A stretch of DNA of 35,006 nucleotides from Oligoflexus sp. (GCF_035712445.1 NZ_DASTAT010000036.1:1-35006), one strand, 5' to 3'. Positions 1-7,967 are shown, counted from the first letter of the stretch. Made by a program: numbers and translations. Notes: generated by a model from the letters alone, not told the origin.

Positions 1-363
1 TGGGATCTTGGACTTCAGCTCCTATGGATTGGCGCCAGGGATTTGAAGCGTTTTGGCTATGACGAGCATTTCAAGGTCTATGATCTGGACGTAAGCAGCC
101 CGACCTTTGGTCAGGTCAGCGAACCGAAGAATCTGGCCGCACCCGCCTTCTGGTTTGGAAACTTCCGCAGCCGTTTTCATGCGACGGAAAACTATGACCT
201 CACGTTTCGCATCAACAACCTTTTTGACTTTACCCAGACAGCCTATGGCGACAGCCCCACGACCTGGCATTACCATTTGAATCATGCCCACTTCGATAAT
301 TTTCATACCTGGGGACCGCTGATGGGACGCGAATATTTCGGAGGTTTGGAGGCCCGCTGGTAG
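1..363 (+). CDS. TonB-dependent receptor, C-terminal fragment (partial at window start)
   Basis: The reading frame is open from the first base to a TAG at 361-363, so only about the last 120 residues are present. It alternates polar and aromatic residues as an outer-membrane beta-barrel does, has an NLFDF segment near the usual 'NLFD' turn, and ends in GREYFGGLEARW. That matches the final strand of TonB-dependent receptors, where a G-R-x-[YF] motif leads to a C-terminal aromatic residue needed for BAM insertion. The His-rich stretch YHLNHAHFDNFHTW could suit a metal receptor. It faces a CobW-type GTPase across a strong shared terminator, so a zinc or metal-chelate substrate is plausible but not shown. 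The plug domain and TonB box lie outside the window. Confidence 0.72.
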   Translation, partial: WDLGLQLLWIGARDLKRFGYDEHFKVYDLDVSSPTFGQVSEPKNLAAPAFWFGNFRSRFHATENYDLTFRINNLFDFTQTAYGDSPTTWHYHLNHAHFDNFHTWGPLMGREYFGGLEARW

Positions 364-368
364 GAAAA

Positions 369-405
369 GACCGGATCCCTGAGGATCCGGTCCAAGGCCT
401 TTTTT
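369..405. terminator. Bidirectional rho-independent terminator
   Basis: A perfect 10-bp inverted repeat (369-378 with 383-392, loop CTGA) is followed by six T on the + strand at 400-405. A short A-run at 365-368 serves the opposite strand. It sits between the convergent TonB receptor and CobW genes. Confidence 0.8.
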
Positions 406-411
406 CAGCTC

Positions 412-1533
412 TTATGCATGAGACTCCTGGGGGATCCAGGATGGAAAAGGATCATGGCCCAGGTAGGAGATTGACGAAGATTTCGTGAGACAGGCATCCA
501 GGCTCTGCTCGATAAAGTCCTGATTCAGATCGATGCCGATCACAACCAGCTCCTGAGCCGGTGGTGTTTCATCCTCGGCCCAGTATCCGCCCGGCTCCAG
601 CACACAGGAGCGGGACGCGAGGGACAGAATCGCGGCCTGATCGGGACGCGAGGCTAGCCAGATAAAGCCTTTGGCCCTTAGGATTCCCTCCTCCCAGGCG
701 CTTTCCAGAAACTGGTAGAGACGTTCCGGGTCGAAAGGCTGCGCGCGCCGATAGACAAAACTGGAGAGTCCATAGGCGGCTGTTTCCGGTTGATGTTCAC
801 CGCGAATTTCCGCGAGCCAGCCGCGTGCAAGAGCGGCTTCCTCGAAGTCGAAGCGTCCGGTATTCAGGATTTTGGTCAAGGGCACCTGCCCCTGTTGCGT
901 GCGCAGAATCTCGGCGCGTGGATTGAGCCGCCGCAGAAGGGCCTCAAGGAAGACCAGGTCCTCTTCCATCACGCGATCAATCTTATTGACGAGAATGACA
1001 TTGGCGAACTCCACCTGCTCGATCAAAAGATCGACGATGTTGCGCTCGTCAGATTCCTCCAGCGCAAGGCCGCGTTCGGCGAGCGTCTCGGCATCCTTGT
1101 AATCCAAAAGAAAGTTATAGGCATCCACCACGGTCACCATGGTGTCCAGACGAGCGATCTCACTCAGCGATTGTCCGGCTTCATCCGCAAAGGTGAAGGT
1201 TTCTGCAACGGGCAAAGGCTCGGATACCCCGGTGGATTCGATTAAAAGATAATCGAAGCGCTGCTCCGCGGCCAGGCGTCTGATTTCAAGAAGAAGGTCT
1301 TCACGCAAAGTACAGCAGATGCAGCCGTTGCTGAGTTCGACCAGCTTTTCCTCGGTGCGACTGAGGGAATAATCCTGGTTTTTGATCATTGCGGCATCAA
1401 GGTTCAGCTCGCTCATATCGTTCACAATCACAGCCACGCGCAGGCCGTCCCGATTGCGAAGTATATTCTGAAGAACTGTGGTCTTTCCTGCGCCCAAAAA
1501 ACCGGAGAGGACCGTAGTAGGTAATAGTGACAT
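412..1533 (-). CDS. CobW/COG0523-family metallochaperone GTPase
   Basis: This is a 373-residue cytoplasmic G3E P-loop GTPase of the COG0523 family, whose members deliver metals, often zinc, to client proteins. Visible motifs are Walker A GFLGAGKTT (residues 11-19), SELNLDA, the metal-binding GCICC (70-74), ESTGVSEP, NKID (guanine specificity), and the C-terminal RGEHQPE and FIWLASRP regions of the CobW C-domain. Length and motif order are normal for the family. The start is the ATG at 1533-1531, immediately before the canonical N-terminal strand. It is divergent from a zinc-independent L31 paralogue and convergent with a TonB receptor. Such company is typical of Zur-regulated zinc-starvation genes, so zinc is the likeliest metal; the substrate itself is inferred. 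Confidence 0.88.
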   Translation of the reverse strand: MSLLPTTVLSGFLGAGKTTVLQNILRNRDGLRVAVIVNDMSELNLDAAMIKNQDYSLSRTEEKLVELSNGCICCTLREDLLLEIRRLAAEQRFDYLLIESTGVSEPLPVAETFTFADEAGQSLSEIARLDTMVTVVDAYNFLLDYKDAETLAERGLALEESDERNIVDLLIEQVEFANVILVNKIDRVMEEDLVFLEALLRRLNPRAEILRTQQGQVPLTKILNTGRFDFEEAALARGWLAEIRGEHQPETAAYGLSSFVYRRAQPFDPERLYQFLESAWEEGILRAKGFIWLASRPDQAAILSLASRSCVLEPGGYWAEDETPPAQELVVIGIDLNQDFIEQSLDACLTKSSSISYLGHDPFPSWIPQESHA

Positions 1534-1573
1534 GATGAGTCGCCTTATTGCAAAACTTATCTTTTTATTAGGA

Positions 1574-1588
1574 TATAATCCCTATAAT
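1574..1588 (+). promoter_or_regulatory. Twin TATAAT boxes in the cobW / L31 divergent promoter region
   Basis: The AT-rich divergent intergenic region carries two perfect TATAAT hexamers, at 1574-1579 and 1583-1588, upstream of the L31 gene. No convincing -35 was seen at 17 bp from either, so an activator or a repressor-covered promoter is possible. Confidence 0.4.
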
Positions 1589-1612
1589 GTACGTTGGTGA
1601 TATAACCATTAA

Positions 1613-1631
1613 TGCAAATAGTTGCAAATAG
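1613..1631 (+). repeat. Tandem 9-bp repeat, candidate operator half-sites
   Basis: TGCAAATAG occurs twice with a one-base spacer (1613-1621 and 1623-1631), one helical turn apart, between the putative promoter and the L31 start. A related TTGCAAAA lies at 1548-1555 nearer the cobW start. The sites may bind a metal regulator, but they do not match a Zur consensus I know well. Confidence 0.3.
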
Positions 1632-1690
1632 AAATGGACAAAGCACCGAATTCAGCTTATGATGTAAGAGAAAGCAGGAAGGGGAATTGT

Positions 1691-1948
1691 ATGAAAAAGA
1701 ATGTTCATCCCGCCTATAACTGGGTCGTTATTGAAGATGCCTCCAGCGATTTCCGATTTTTGACTCGTTCGACGCGGAAATCCGATCAGAAGACTACCTG
1801 GACCGATGGCAAGGAATACCCTTTGATTACGGTCGAGGTTTCGAGTGCTTCGCATCCGTTTTACACGGGCAAGCAGAAGATCATGGATACGGGCGGGCGT
1901 ATTGATCGCTTCAATAAGAAATATGGGAAGGCGAAACCGTCAGCCTGA
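1691..1948 (+). CDS. rpmE2: 50S ribosomal protein L31 type B (zinc-independent form)
   Basis: This 85-residue protein is a component of the large ribosomal subunit at the inter-subunit bridge. It has the type B signature: HPAYNWVV near the start, [15 protein letters not shown] in the middle, and [12 protein letters not shown] at the end. The CxxC zinc ligands of type A L31 are absent; the protein has no Cys at all. Known C-minus paralogues replace the zinc-containing L31 during zinc starvation and so release zinc. The ATG at 1691 is preferred over in-frame upstream starts because AGGAAGGGG lies just before it and the family start fits there. It is divergent from the CobW GTPase, consistent with shared zinc-dependent control. 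Confidence 0.93.
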   Translation: MKKNVHPAYNWVVIEDASSDFRFLTRSTRKSDQKTTWTDGKEYPLITVEVSSASHPFYTGKQKIMDTGGRIDRFNKKYGKAKPSA

Positions 1949-1974
1949 TCGTCAGAATAAGTCGTGCATAGCGT

Positions 1975-2009
1975 TCGGCCGCTGCTCCCGAGCAGACGGC
2001 CGATTTTTT
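1975..2009 (+). terminator. Rho-independent terminator after L31
   Basis: The stem TCGGCCG-CTGCTC pairs with GAGCAG-(A)-CGGCCGA with one bulged base and a two-base apex, followed by six T (2004-2009). Confidence 0.82.
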
Positions 2010-2156
2010 ATCCTGCAGTATTTTGCGTCAGATCCTGATGCATCCTGCTCCACCCGAGCCCGTTTTTTTCAGTAAAAATCCCTTGAATCTCAATTATTTG
2101 AAACCTGGATAAGGCTTTGCAAAGAAGCTCTCGTGAACCAACCGGAGGCTTCGCTC

Positions 2157-2531
2157 ATGTCTGTTCTTGCCGTACTGAAAAGTCTGGCCATCCTTATTGT
2201 AGTGATCCTGCTTTGGAACGCCCGATCCCAGACCAAAGGGGTGACTCATGCCAGGAAGATGAGTACGGACCCGGAGATTGCCAAACTTTCGGGCACCATC
2301 ACGGATGTGCGCACGAAGAATGGCAGGAGCCTCGTCAAGATTGAGGACAGGCATGGTCGATACTTCTGGGCCATTGTCCGCGATGAAATGCTGCAGGTCG
2401 GTGATCGCATGAGTTTTGAAATGACGGTTGCGCACCATCATTATTACGTCGCGGATTTTGGTTTATCTCTGCCCGAGTGTTACATCGTCAGCGTCTTCGA
2501 CATCCAGCCAGGGGAAAGGGCCTCCGTATGA
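2157..2531 (+). CDS. Small membrane-anchored protein of unknown function, coupled to tatA
   Basis: The protein has 124 residues, with one N-terminal membrane helix (about residues 5-20, Leu/Ile/Val-rich), a short basic linker, and a soluble domain of about 85 residues. That domain looks all-beta, with patterns such as KLSGTITDV, VKIEDRHGRYFWAIV and VGDRMSFEMTV. This could be a small OB-fold-like or SH3-like barrel, but I do not recognise a family. The ATG at 2157 is chosen over the GTG at 2133 because GGAGG lies eight bases before it. Its stop codon overlaps the tatA start (ATGA, 2528-2531), implying translational coupling. A link to Tat export is suggested only by position. Confidence 0.7.
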   Translation: MSVLAVLKSLAILIVVILLWNARSQTKGVTHARKMSTDPEIAKLSGTITDVRTKNGRSLVKIEDRHGRYFWAIVRDEMLQVGDRMSFEMTVAHHHYYVADFGLSLPECYIVSVFDIQPGERASV

Positions 2532-2713
2532 ATCTCGGCATGCCGGAACTTTTGATCATTGGGTTTGTTGTGGTCCTGCTCTTCGGAACTTCAAAATTGC
2601 CGAAGCTGGGTTCGTCATTGGGCGAAGCCATTCGCAATTTCAAAGATTCCGTATCGGTGGCCGAACGTGAGGAGAGGGAGATCCAGCGTCCCCAGGACAA
2701 GGATCATCCCTGA
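2528..2713 (+). CDS. tatA: Sec-independent protein translocase TatA/E
   Basis: This 61-residue protein forms the pore-forming or membrane-weakening component of the twin-arginine translocase, which exports folded proteins across the inner membrane. It shows the family layout: a short periplasmic N-terminus with MPELLII, one short helix (residues 7-19), the hinge FGTSKLPKLG, and the amphipathic helix LGEAIRNFKDSV, followed by a charged tail. The Phe-Gly pair and Lys-Leu-Pro of the hinge are intact. It is at the short end for TatA. No tatB or tatC lies beside it. It is coupled by ATGA to the upstream gene, and its 3' end overlaps the convergent kinase gene by 10 bases. Confidence 0.9.
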   Translation: MNLGMPELLIIGFVVVLLFGTSKLPKLGSSLGEAIRNFKDSVSVAEREEREIQRPQDKDHP

Positions 2714-5052
2714 TTCCGGAGAATGACGGCGATGTGATCCTCAAGCCTGCGGTAAGCTTCGCCTGCCGCAGGTTCCAACGTTTCGTCCTGACATAAGCCT
2801 TCCAGCTGACGCGCGGCCGCTGCCAGTTCATGAAATCCATACTGATCCGCTGTGCCCACAAGGCTATGGGATTCCCGCCTTAATTCCAAACTATCCTGTC
2901 GTGTCCAGGCCCCATTCAAACGCTCCAGGCGCGCCGCCAGTCGCTCGCAGAATCGAGCCCGCAGCTCACGAAAACCTTCCTGAGACTGCGGCGCGGGCTG
3001 CGGCTCGGTTTTATCCGCGGACGGAGCCGGGGTGCCGGTCAGCTGCAGAAGCTGATCGGCCAGATGCTCGGGAAAGGTTTGAAAGGAGAGGGGTTTGGTA
3101 TAAAAGCCCTGAAATCCCGCCGCCAAAGCTTTGGAGCGTTCGGTGGACAGGGCGCTGGCCGTCAAGGCAAAGATCGGAATTTTAAGACCGAGTTCCTTGA
3201 TATGAGCAAGAGTTTCATAACCATTCATACCAGGCATGGAAAGATCGAGCAGTATGCAGGACAGCGCAGTGCGTTCAATGCGCGTCAAGGCTTCCTGGCC
3301 ATCGCGTGCTTCATAGACTTCAGCACCGGCCATCGTTAAAAGATGGGAAAGGATCTGACGGTTGTCATCATCATCATCAGTGACGAGGATCACACGCCCC
3401 CGCAGGATCGTTCGCGGGATCAATGCCAGCTCCGGGGTTTGGCCGGTTTGCTTCAAATACCCATCCAGGGAAAGCGGATTGAGGGGCGCACGTATCATGC
3501 CCGGCGCTTCATAGCGATCCAATTCCAAAACAAAGCAGCTGCCCTTGCCGACCGTGCTCGATTCCAGATAAAGCCGTCCCTCCAAAAGTTCGGCCAGACG
3601 CCGCGAAATGGCGAGACCCAGGCCGCTGCCGCTTACACCGCGCTTTTGATGGGAGGTGAGCTGCGTGAAGCTCTGGAAAAGGAGATGCTTTTCATCCTCG
3701 GGAATACCGATCCCCGTATCATCAACGGCGAGACGCAGAACAGGGCCTTCCGCTTTCTGAATTTCGGCGATCTCCAAACGAATCGTGCCCTGGTCGGTAA
3801 ATTTAATGGCATTGCCCAGAAGATTGATCAGGATCTGCCGCAGACGCACGGGATCGGAATCCATGCGATCAGGAATCGGGCCCTGGCCGCGGACCTCGAT
3901 CATCAGACCTTTCGCCTGCGCCTGGGGAACTGTGGCTGCAGCCAGTTCCCGCAGCAAGGATTCCACCGCGAATGTTTCACGCTGCGGCACCAGGATATCG
4001 GCCTGCAGTCGGGAATAATCGAGCAGGTCGCCGAGCAGTTTGGAAAGATGCTGGCTGTTGCGCCGGATGCCTTGAATTTCCGGGATCATCGTCTGCTGGC
4101 GCGAGGCCATGATTTCGGTATAGCCCATGATGGCGGAAAGCGGCGTGCGGATTTCATGGCTCATGCTGGCAATGAACTGATCCTTGGCGGTGTTGGCCGC
4201 TTCGATAATTTTATTCTGCTGACGGAAATCCTCGGCCTGCATGCGGCGTTTCTGAAGATCGCGCGACAGGTTGATGAGGACGATGCTGGCGCTGATTAAA
4301 ATGGCAACTCCCAGTGCAAGAAGGGTCAGGGGCTGCCAGCCCAGGCTTTGGGGAAAGGCGCTGAGACGCAGATAAACCTGATGGCCGGTCAGATCATGAC
4401 GGCTGCGCAGCGAGGTCGTGAGTTCTGAGCTAGGCTGCCGATTGAGAATCGCGAGGGGCCGGTGACTGGCGTTGACCAGGGCCGCTTCGTATTTTTGCTG
4501 CACCCATTTGGGAAGATTATGCTGCAGTAAAAGATCCAGGTCATACACAACAAGGACGAGGTGGGCTATGCGCCCTCCCTCCAAAATCGGCAGGGCCTGC
4601 GCGATGCTTTGCCGTCCACCCGCAAGGCCAAGGCCGGGCGTGAAAACCTCCTTGCCGCGGGATTCAGCCTCGGTGATCCAGGTTTTGAGATCCCTTTGCT
4701 GCAGGATGCTGGCCACCAGGGCCTTTTCATGTTCCGGCAGGACCAGCTGCGGTTCACCCTTCATATCCAGGACGGCGAGGCAGATGAGGTCGGTATGCTG
4801 GGCCAGATAATTCCTTAAGGCATCGGGCAAAGAGCTGATCCCGCCCTGCCGGGTGGCATGCTGCTCAAAGAGCCAGCCCAATGAACGGTGGGTGGCCGAG
4901 AACCGATCCATCAGGCTGGCCTCGGCGGCCACGAGATCGTGCGGTATGGTTTCTTTCAGAGACGCCGCCTCTCGTTGTCGGAAGAGGCCAAAGAGGGAAA
5001 GCAGAAAGATGCCAATGGATACTATCAGGATGATCGGGGCCTTTTCTCTCAT
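2704..5052 (-). CDS. Hybrid sensor histidine kinase with receiver and HPt domains
   Basis: The 782-residue inner-membrane protein is organised as follows. A transmembrane helix (about 6-24) is followed by a periplasmic sensor of about 215 residues and a second helix (about 242-262). HisKA has phospho-acceptor H299 in SMSHEIRTPL. The HATPase has the N-box LINLLGNAIKF (408-418), DDTGIGIP (444-451) and GSGLGLA (475-481). The receiver has acidic DDDDD (559-563), phospho-acceptor D603 in LLDLSMPG and K653. The C-terminal HPt domain has H729 in ESHSLVGTA. This is a BarA/ArcB-like tripartite phosphorelay, so the final acceptor should be a separate receiver protein. The sigma54 activator at 5472-6875 is the nearest candidate, though it is separated by a small gene. 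The sensor region matches no domain I can name. Confidence 0.93.
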   Translation of the reverse strand: MREKAPIILIVSIGIFLLSLFGLFRQREAASLKETIPHDLVAAEASLMDRFSATHRSLGWLFEQHATRQGGISSLPDALRNYLAQHTDLICLAVLDMKGEPQLVLPEHEKALVASILQQRDLKTWITEAESRGKEVFTPGLGLAGGRQSIAQALPILEGGRIAHLVLVVYDLDLLLQHNLPKWVQQKYEAALVNASHRPLAILNRQPSSELTTSLRSRHDLTGHQVYLRLSAFPQSLGWQPLTLLALGVAILISASIVLINLSRDLQKRRMQAEDFRQQNKIIEAANTAKDQFIASMSHEIRTPLSAIMGYTEIMASRQQTMIPEIQGIRRNSQHLSKLLGDLLDYSRLQADILVPQRETFAVESLLRELAAATVPQAQAKGLMIEVRGQGPIPDRMDSDPVRLRQILINLLGNAIKFTDQGTIRLEIAEIQKAEGPVLRLAVDDTGIGIPEDEKHLLFQSFTQLTSHQKRGVSGSGLGLAISRRLAELLEGRLYLESSTVGKGSCFVLELDRYEAPGMIRAPLNPLSLDGYLKQTGQTPELALIPRTILRGRVILVTDDDDDNRQILSHLLTMAGAEVYEARDGQEALTRIERTALSCILLDLSMPGMNGYETLAHIKELGLKIPIFALTASALSTERSKALAAGFQGFYTKPLSFQTFPEHLADQLLQLTGTPAPSADKTEPQPAPQSQEGFRELRARFCERLAARLERLNGAWTRQDSLELRRESHSLVGTADQYGFHELAAAARQLEGLCQDETLEPAAGEAYRRLEDHIAVILRNQG

Positions 5053-5223
5053 CGCTCACCTGTCGCAAAATGCTACGCGCGTGTCCAAATATTCTGACAG
5101 AAAAAATCGCAGCTTATGGCTCAAACCCGCTTCCAGAAGGCTTTTTCTTCTGGTCCGTTTATTGCTGATTAAGACCTGTGCCCTCCCCAGGGTTCTGCTA
5201 ACGCTAAGTGAATTGGAGTCCTT

Positions 5224-5430
5224 ATGAAAAAATTCCTGATGATCGCCTCGCTTGCATTGACTTCCACTGTGCCAGCTCTTGCCGCCACAGAACAGCCTAA
5301 AACTGTCGACGCCAAAGAATCAACAGCTCTGAAGGCTGAGAAGTCGGAGAAAGCGAAAGAGAGTCCCAAGGCTTCCAAAAAAGCCCAGAAACATAGCAAA
5401 AAGCATTCGGAAGCTCCCAAGGCCAACTGA
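5224..5430 (+). CDS. Small secreted Lys/Ala-rich peptide
   Basis: The 68-residue product starts with a clear Sec signal peptide (MKKFLMIASLALTS...ALA, cleavage near residue 21). The mature part is about 47 residues, almost entirely Lys, Ala, Glu and Ser, with a His/Lys-rich end (KKAQKHSKKHSE), so it is probably disordered and very basic. GGAG lies before the ATG. It sits alone between two divergent or convergent signalling genes and ends in a strong terminator. Similar low-complexity exported peptides are common, but no function can be assigned. Binding to anionic surfaces such as LPS, peptidoglycan or DNA is only a guess from charge. Confidence 0.7.
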   Translation: MKKFLMIASLALTSTVPALAATEQPKTVDAKESTALKAEKSEKAKESPKASKKAQKHSKKHSEAPKAN

Positions 5431-5453
5431 CCGCAAGCTTTGGAGGTAGGAGG

Positions 5454-5490
5454 GGAGCCCTGGGTTAAAACTCAGGGCTCCTGTTTATAT
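5454..5490. terminator. Hairpin terminator shared by convergent genes
   Basis: A perfect 9-bp stem GGAGCCCTG / CAGGGCTCC (5454-5462 with 5473-5481, 10-base loop) is followed on the + strand by TGTTTATATT. The stop codon of the sigma54 activator (5472-5474) lies in the loop/stem, so the hairpin serves both directions. Confidence 0.65.
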
Positions 5491-6875
5491 TGCTGCGCGT
5501 CGATTCCGTATTTCGCCAGCAGGCGATAGATATCGGAACGATAGCGTCCGGAGAGGCGCGCAGCCTCCGATATGGATCCACGGGCCAAACCCATGAGCCG
5601 CAGAAGGAAGGCCCTCTCAAAGGCTTCCTTGGCTGCGGCGTAGTTCGTTTCGAATTCGCCGCTCTCGTGAGGACTGCCGGCCCCTGCATTATCCCGCTGC
5701 CGATTTTTACGAGCCAGGATATCTTCGATATGCAGGACGTTATCCTGCGACAGCACCACCGCGCGTTCGATGGCATTCTGCAGTTCCCGAATATTGCCCC
5801 TCCAGTCATAGGCTTCCAGCCTTGCGAGGATATCGCGCGAAGGAAAGCGGATGGCCTTGTCATAGCGCTTATTGAAGCGTTCGATGAAACTGCGCGTCAG
5901 GGCTTCGATATCGTCCTTGCGTTCGCGCAGGGAAGGCAGATAGATCGGGATGATGTTCAGACGGAAATAAAGATCCTCGCGGAATCGACCCAGAAGCGTC
6001 TCCTCTTCCAGATCGCGATGCGTGGCCGCGATGATGCGGGTATTGACCTTGACCGATTGGGTGGAACCGAGCGGCGTGACTTCATGCTCCTGCAGAACGC
6101 GCAGGATCTTGGCCTGAAGATTCAGGGGCAGCTCGCCGATTTCATCCAAAAGAAGAGTCCCATCGCTGCAGGATTCAAAGATACCCTTTCGATTGCTGCG
6201 GGCATCGGTGAAGGCGCCTTTGGTGTAACCGAAGAGTTCCGACTCCAATAGCGTCTCAGGAATCGCGGCGCAGTTCAGGGCCACGAAGCGTTCCTTGCCA
6301 CGCGCGGAGGACCTGTGGATAGCACGGGCCACGAGCTCCTTGCCGGTTCCTGACTCGCCGAGGATCAAGACATTGGCGTCCGTATTCCGAATGCGAGCGA
6401 TCATATCCAGGACCTCGCGGAAGGCTTCGCTGCGGCCAACGAGCCCGATGTCCTGATACAGCTCTTCCATGCTGCTGTCCTGCGTCGCGCTTTCATCCGG
6501 GATGTGCAAAAGGAAACGATCCACGAGGCTCGTGACCGAATCACCCTTCAGAATAAAATCGGAGGCTCCCTTATGCGTGGCCTCCACAGCCAGAGGCACA
6601 CTGCCATAGGCTGTCATGATTACGACCTTGGTGAAGGCGGCTTCACGGGCAAGATAGGGAAGCACTTCCAGGGCATTGTCCGGGCCGATGACCAGATCAA
6701 GCAGTATGGCGTCGTAGCTATGCTGCCTTACCAGAGTTTTCATGGTGGTGAGACTGTTGGTTTTATCGACGAGATAGGAGCGGCTTTCCAGTTCTGCCGT
6801 TAAAAGATCAAGCATATCGGCGTCATCATCCACGACCAGGACGCGTCCCTGAATCTTTCCTGCAGCCATTTTCAT
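5472..6875 (-). CDS. NtrC-family sigma54-dependent response regulator
   Basis: The protein has 467 residues. The receiver domain (about 10-125) has an acidic pocket DDDAD and phospho-acceptor D60 in AILLDLVIG. The AAA+ domain (about 145-370) has Walker A GESGTGKE (173-180), Walker B LLLDE (241-245) and sensor motifs. The C-terminal Fis-type helix-turn-helix is near GSISEAARLSGRYRSDIYRLL. It activates RNA polymerase-sigma54 when phosphorylated. The sigma54-contacting loop reads GAFTDA (220-225) rather than the canonical GAFTGA, so Asp replaces the second Gly. In the receiver, ILKGDS replaces the usual 'xxKP' loop. ATG at 6875 follows AGGA. The partner kinase may be the hybrid kinase at 2704-5052. 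Confidence 0.93.
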   Translation of the reverse strand: MKMAAGKIQGRVLVVDDDADMLDLLTAELESRSYLVDKTNSLTTMKTLVRQHSYDAILLDLVIGPDNALEVLPYLAREAAFTKVVIMTAYGSVPLAVEATHKGASDFILKGDSVTSLVDRFLLHIPDESATQDSSMEELYQDIGLVGRSEAFREVLDMIARIRNTDANVLILGESGTGKELVARAIHRSSARGKERFVALNCAAIPETLLESELFGYTKGAFTDARSNRKGIFESCSDGTLLLDEIGELPLNLQAKILRVLQEHEVTPLGSTQSVKVNTRIIAATHRDLEEETLLGRFREDLYFRLNIIPIYLPSLRERKDDIEALTRSFIERFNKRYDKAIRFPSRDILARLEAYDWRGNIRELQNAIERAVVLSQDNVLHIEDILARKNRQRDNAGAGSPHESGEFETNYAAAKEAFERAFLLRLMGLARGSISEAARLSGRYRSDIYRLLAKYGIDAQQYKQEP

Positions 6876-6988
6876 GCTATTTTATCCTGATGTCCGAATT
6901 TTTATGCAATTCACCCGGCCAGCAACACTGGGTCGATGGGGGCTTTTCTATCATAATGTGAGGAAGATGAGAGATTCCAGAGGGAAAG

Positions 6989-7019
6989 GGTCTTTGCAAA
7001 GACCGGAGCCCTTGCAAAG
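6989..7019. promoter_or_regulatory. Palindrome cluster downstream of the small basic gene
   Basis: A perfect 16-bp palindrome GGTCTTTGCAAAGACC occupies 6989-7004, and CTTGCAAAG recurs at 7011-7019, allowing an alternative 8-bp stem with a loop. It is either a weak terminator for the minus-strand gene at 7030-7161, without a T-run, or a dyad operator in the upstream region of the sigma54 activator. Confidence 0.35.
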
Positions 7020-7029
7020 TCGAGGGGGC

Positions 7030-7161
7030 TTATTTTTTGGGCTTGGGACTGTTGGCAGCCTGAGCTGCGCGATCCGCCTGAGCTTTTTGCTCGGCTTTGT
7101 CTTTCACGTCACTTTTTTGTTTTTGATCTTTGGCTTTTGATTTGGGACTTTTGTCGCCCAT
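7030..7161 (-). CDS. Small basic 'MGDKSPKSK' conserved protein
   Basis: This is a 43-residue, highly hydrophilic Lys/Ala/Gln-rich protein beginning MGDKSPKSKAKDQKQK and ending NSPKPKK. I recall short bacterial proteins that open with this same GDKSPKSK sequence; their function is unknown to me. The ATG at 7161 is preferred to upstream in-frame starts because AAGGAGATCTT directly precedes it and the family signature starts there. No hydrophobic segment, Cys or signal peptide is present. It is probably cytoplasmic and helical or disordered. It lies downstream of and in the same direction as the RRM gene, about 190 bases away. Confidence 0.75.
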   Translation of the reverse strand: MGDKSPKSKAKDQKQKSDVKDKAEQKAQADRAAQAANSPKPKK

Positions 7162-7353
7162 AAGATCTCCTTGCGAGGAGTTAAATGAATACCAATTTTG
7201 ATCGTACGCTCGAAAGCGGCCAATTGCAAAGGTTCTCAGTGATGATGGATGAGGAAGATGAATGATGAGGCCGATTGTGAAGGGAAGGGCAGGGAGAAGA
7301 ATAGCGCGTGACGCTCGCTTCACCCTTTCCAGAGGGTCGGATCCAGCTGGATA

Positions 7354-7626
7354 TTACCAGCGGGTTCTCGCGCGTGGCTCACGGGCACGGGCTTCGTTCA
7401 CAGTGATCGTGCGACCATCCAGTTCCGTTCCGTTGAACTTGCTGGTTGCATCGATGGCGTCCTGGGATGAATTCATCTCGACGAAACCAAAGCCTTTGCT
7501 GCGGCCGGTATCACGATCCATGATCACCTGTGCGCTGAGGACTTCGCCAGCACGCTCAAAGAGAGCTTCCAGGGTTTCATTGGTCGTAGAATACGCAAGA
7601 CCACCGACGTACAGTTTGTTAGACAT
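7354..7626 (-). CDS. Single-RRM RNA-binding protein (cold-inducible Rbp type)
   Basis: The 90-residue cytoplasmic protein consists of one RNA recognition motif: RNP2 LYVGGL (5-10), RNP1 KGFGFVEM (44-51), and the usual TNETLEALFERAGEV helix. A short Arg-rich tail AREPRARTRW follows. Such bacterial single-RRM proteins resemble eukaryotic Gly-rich RNA-binding proteins and in cyanobacteria are often cold-induced. The ATG at 7626 is chosen over the longer frame because the RRM begins there and an AAGG sits upstream. It is transcribed away from a fatty acid desaturase across a 341-base AT-rich region, suggesting joint temperature control. Confidence 0.9.
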   Translation of the reverse strand: MSNKLYVGGLAYSTTNETLEALFERAGEVLSAQVIMDRDTGRSKGFGFVEMNSSQDAIDATSKFNGTELDGRTITVNEARAREPRARTRW

Positions 7627-7967
7627 GCAAATACCTTTCGAAAAATTATTGAGTAGGAATATAAAATTGCACACTCAAATGGGGGAGATGACTTAGGATT
7701 GGCACAAAAATGATGAGTTAATGGCGGGTCCTAAACCGATGAGCAGGATGCTCATATAAGCAACGCTTCGGCATTGATTGAATAAACCTTAACACTTATT
7801 TCGATGGAACACCAGGATTAGTTTTCATAATGACGAGCCTCGATTCATGTATTTGAGTAAGGCGCTGCTTTAATGGACTATTATTTTTTTACAAGTGAAG
7901 TCTCTGTGAATTATAAGTGATCCGTTTGAACAGGTGAGAAGACGGCTTTTCCACACACGGAGGCTTC
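7627..7967. other. 341-base AT-rich divergent intergenic region (RRM / desaturase)
   Basis: No open reading frame of note is seen. The region is visibly A/T-rich, must contain both divergent promoters, and leaves room for long 5' leaders such as those of cold-shock mRNAs. No -35/-10 pair or palindrome was convincing enough to call. GGAGG just before 7968 is the desaturase ribosome binding site. Confidence 0.5.

Noticed and set aside
1541..1631. Classical Zur box in the cobW/L31 spacer
   Set aside because: No stretch matches the known proteobacterial Zur palindromes closely; only a direct repeat and TATAAT boxes could be supported.
3343..4299. Long + strand open frame of 318 codons
   Set aside because: It is antisense to the kinase domains of the hybrid histidine kinase, which has all its motifs on the minus strand; the + translation is His/Gln-rich without any domain.
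5490..6251. Plus strand open frame of 253 codons
   Set aside because: Antisense to the AAA+ domain of the sigma54 activator.
7681..7720. Sigma54 promoter at TTGGCACAAAAATGATG
   Set aside because: The -24-like TGGCAC is present, but the -12 TTGC element is missing at the required spacing.
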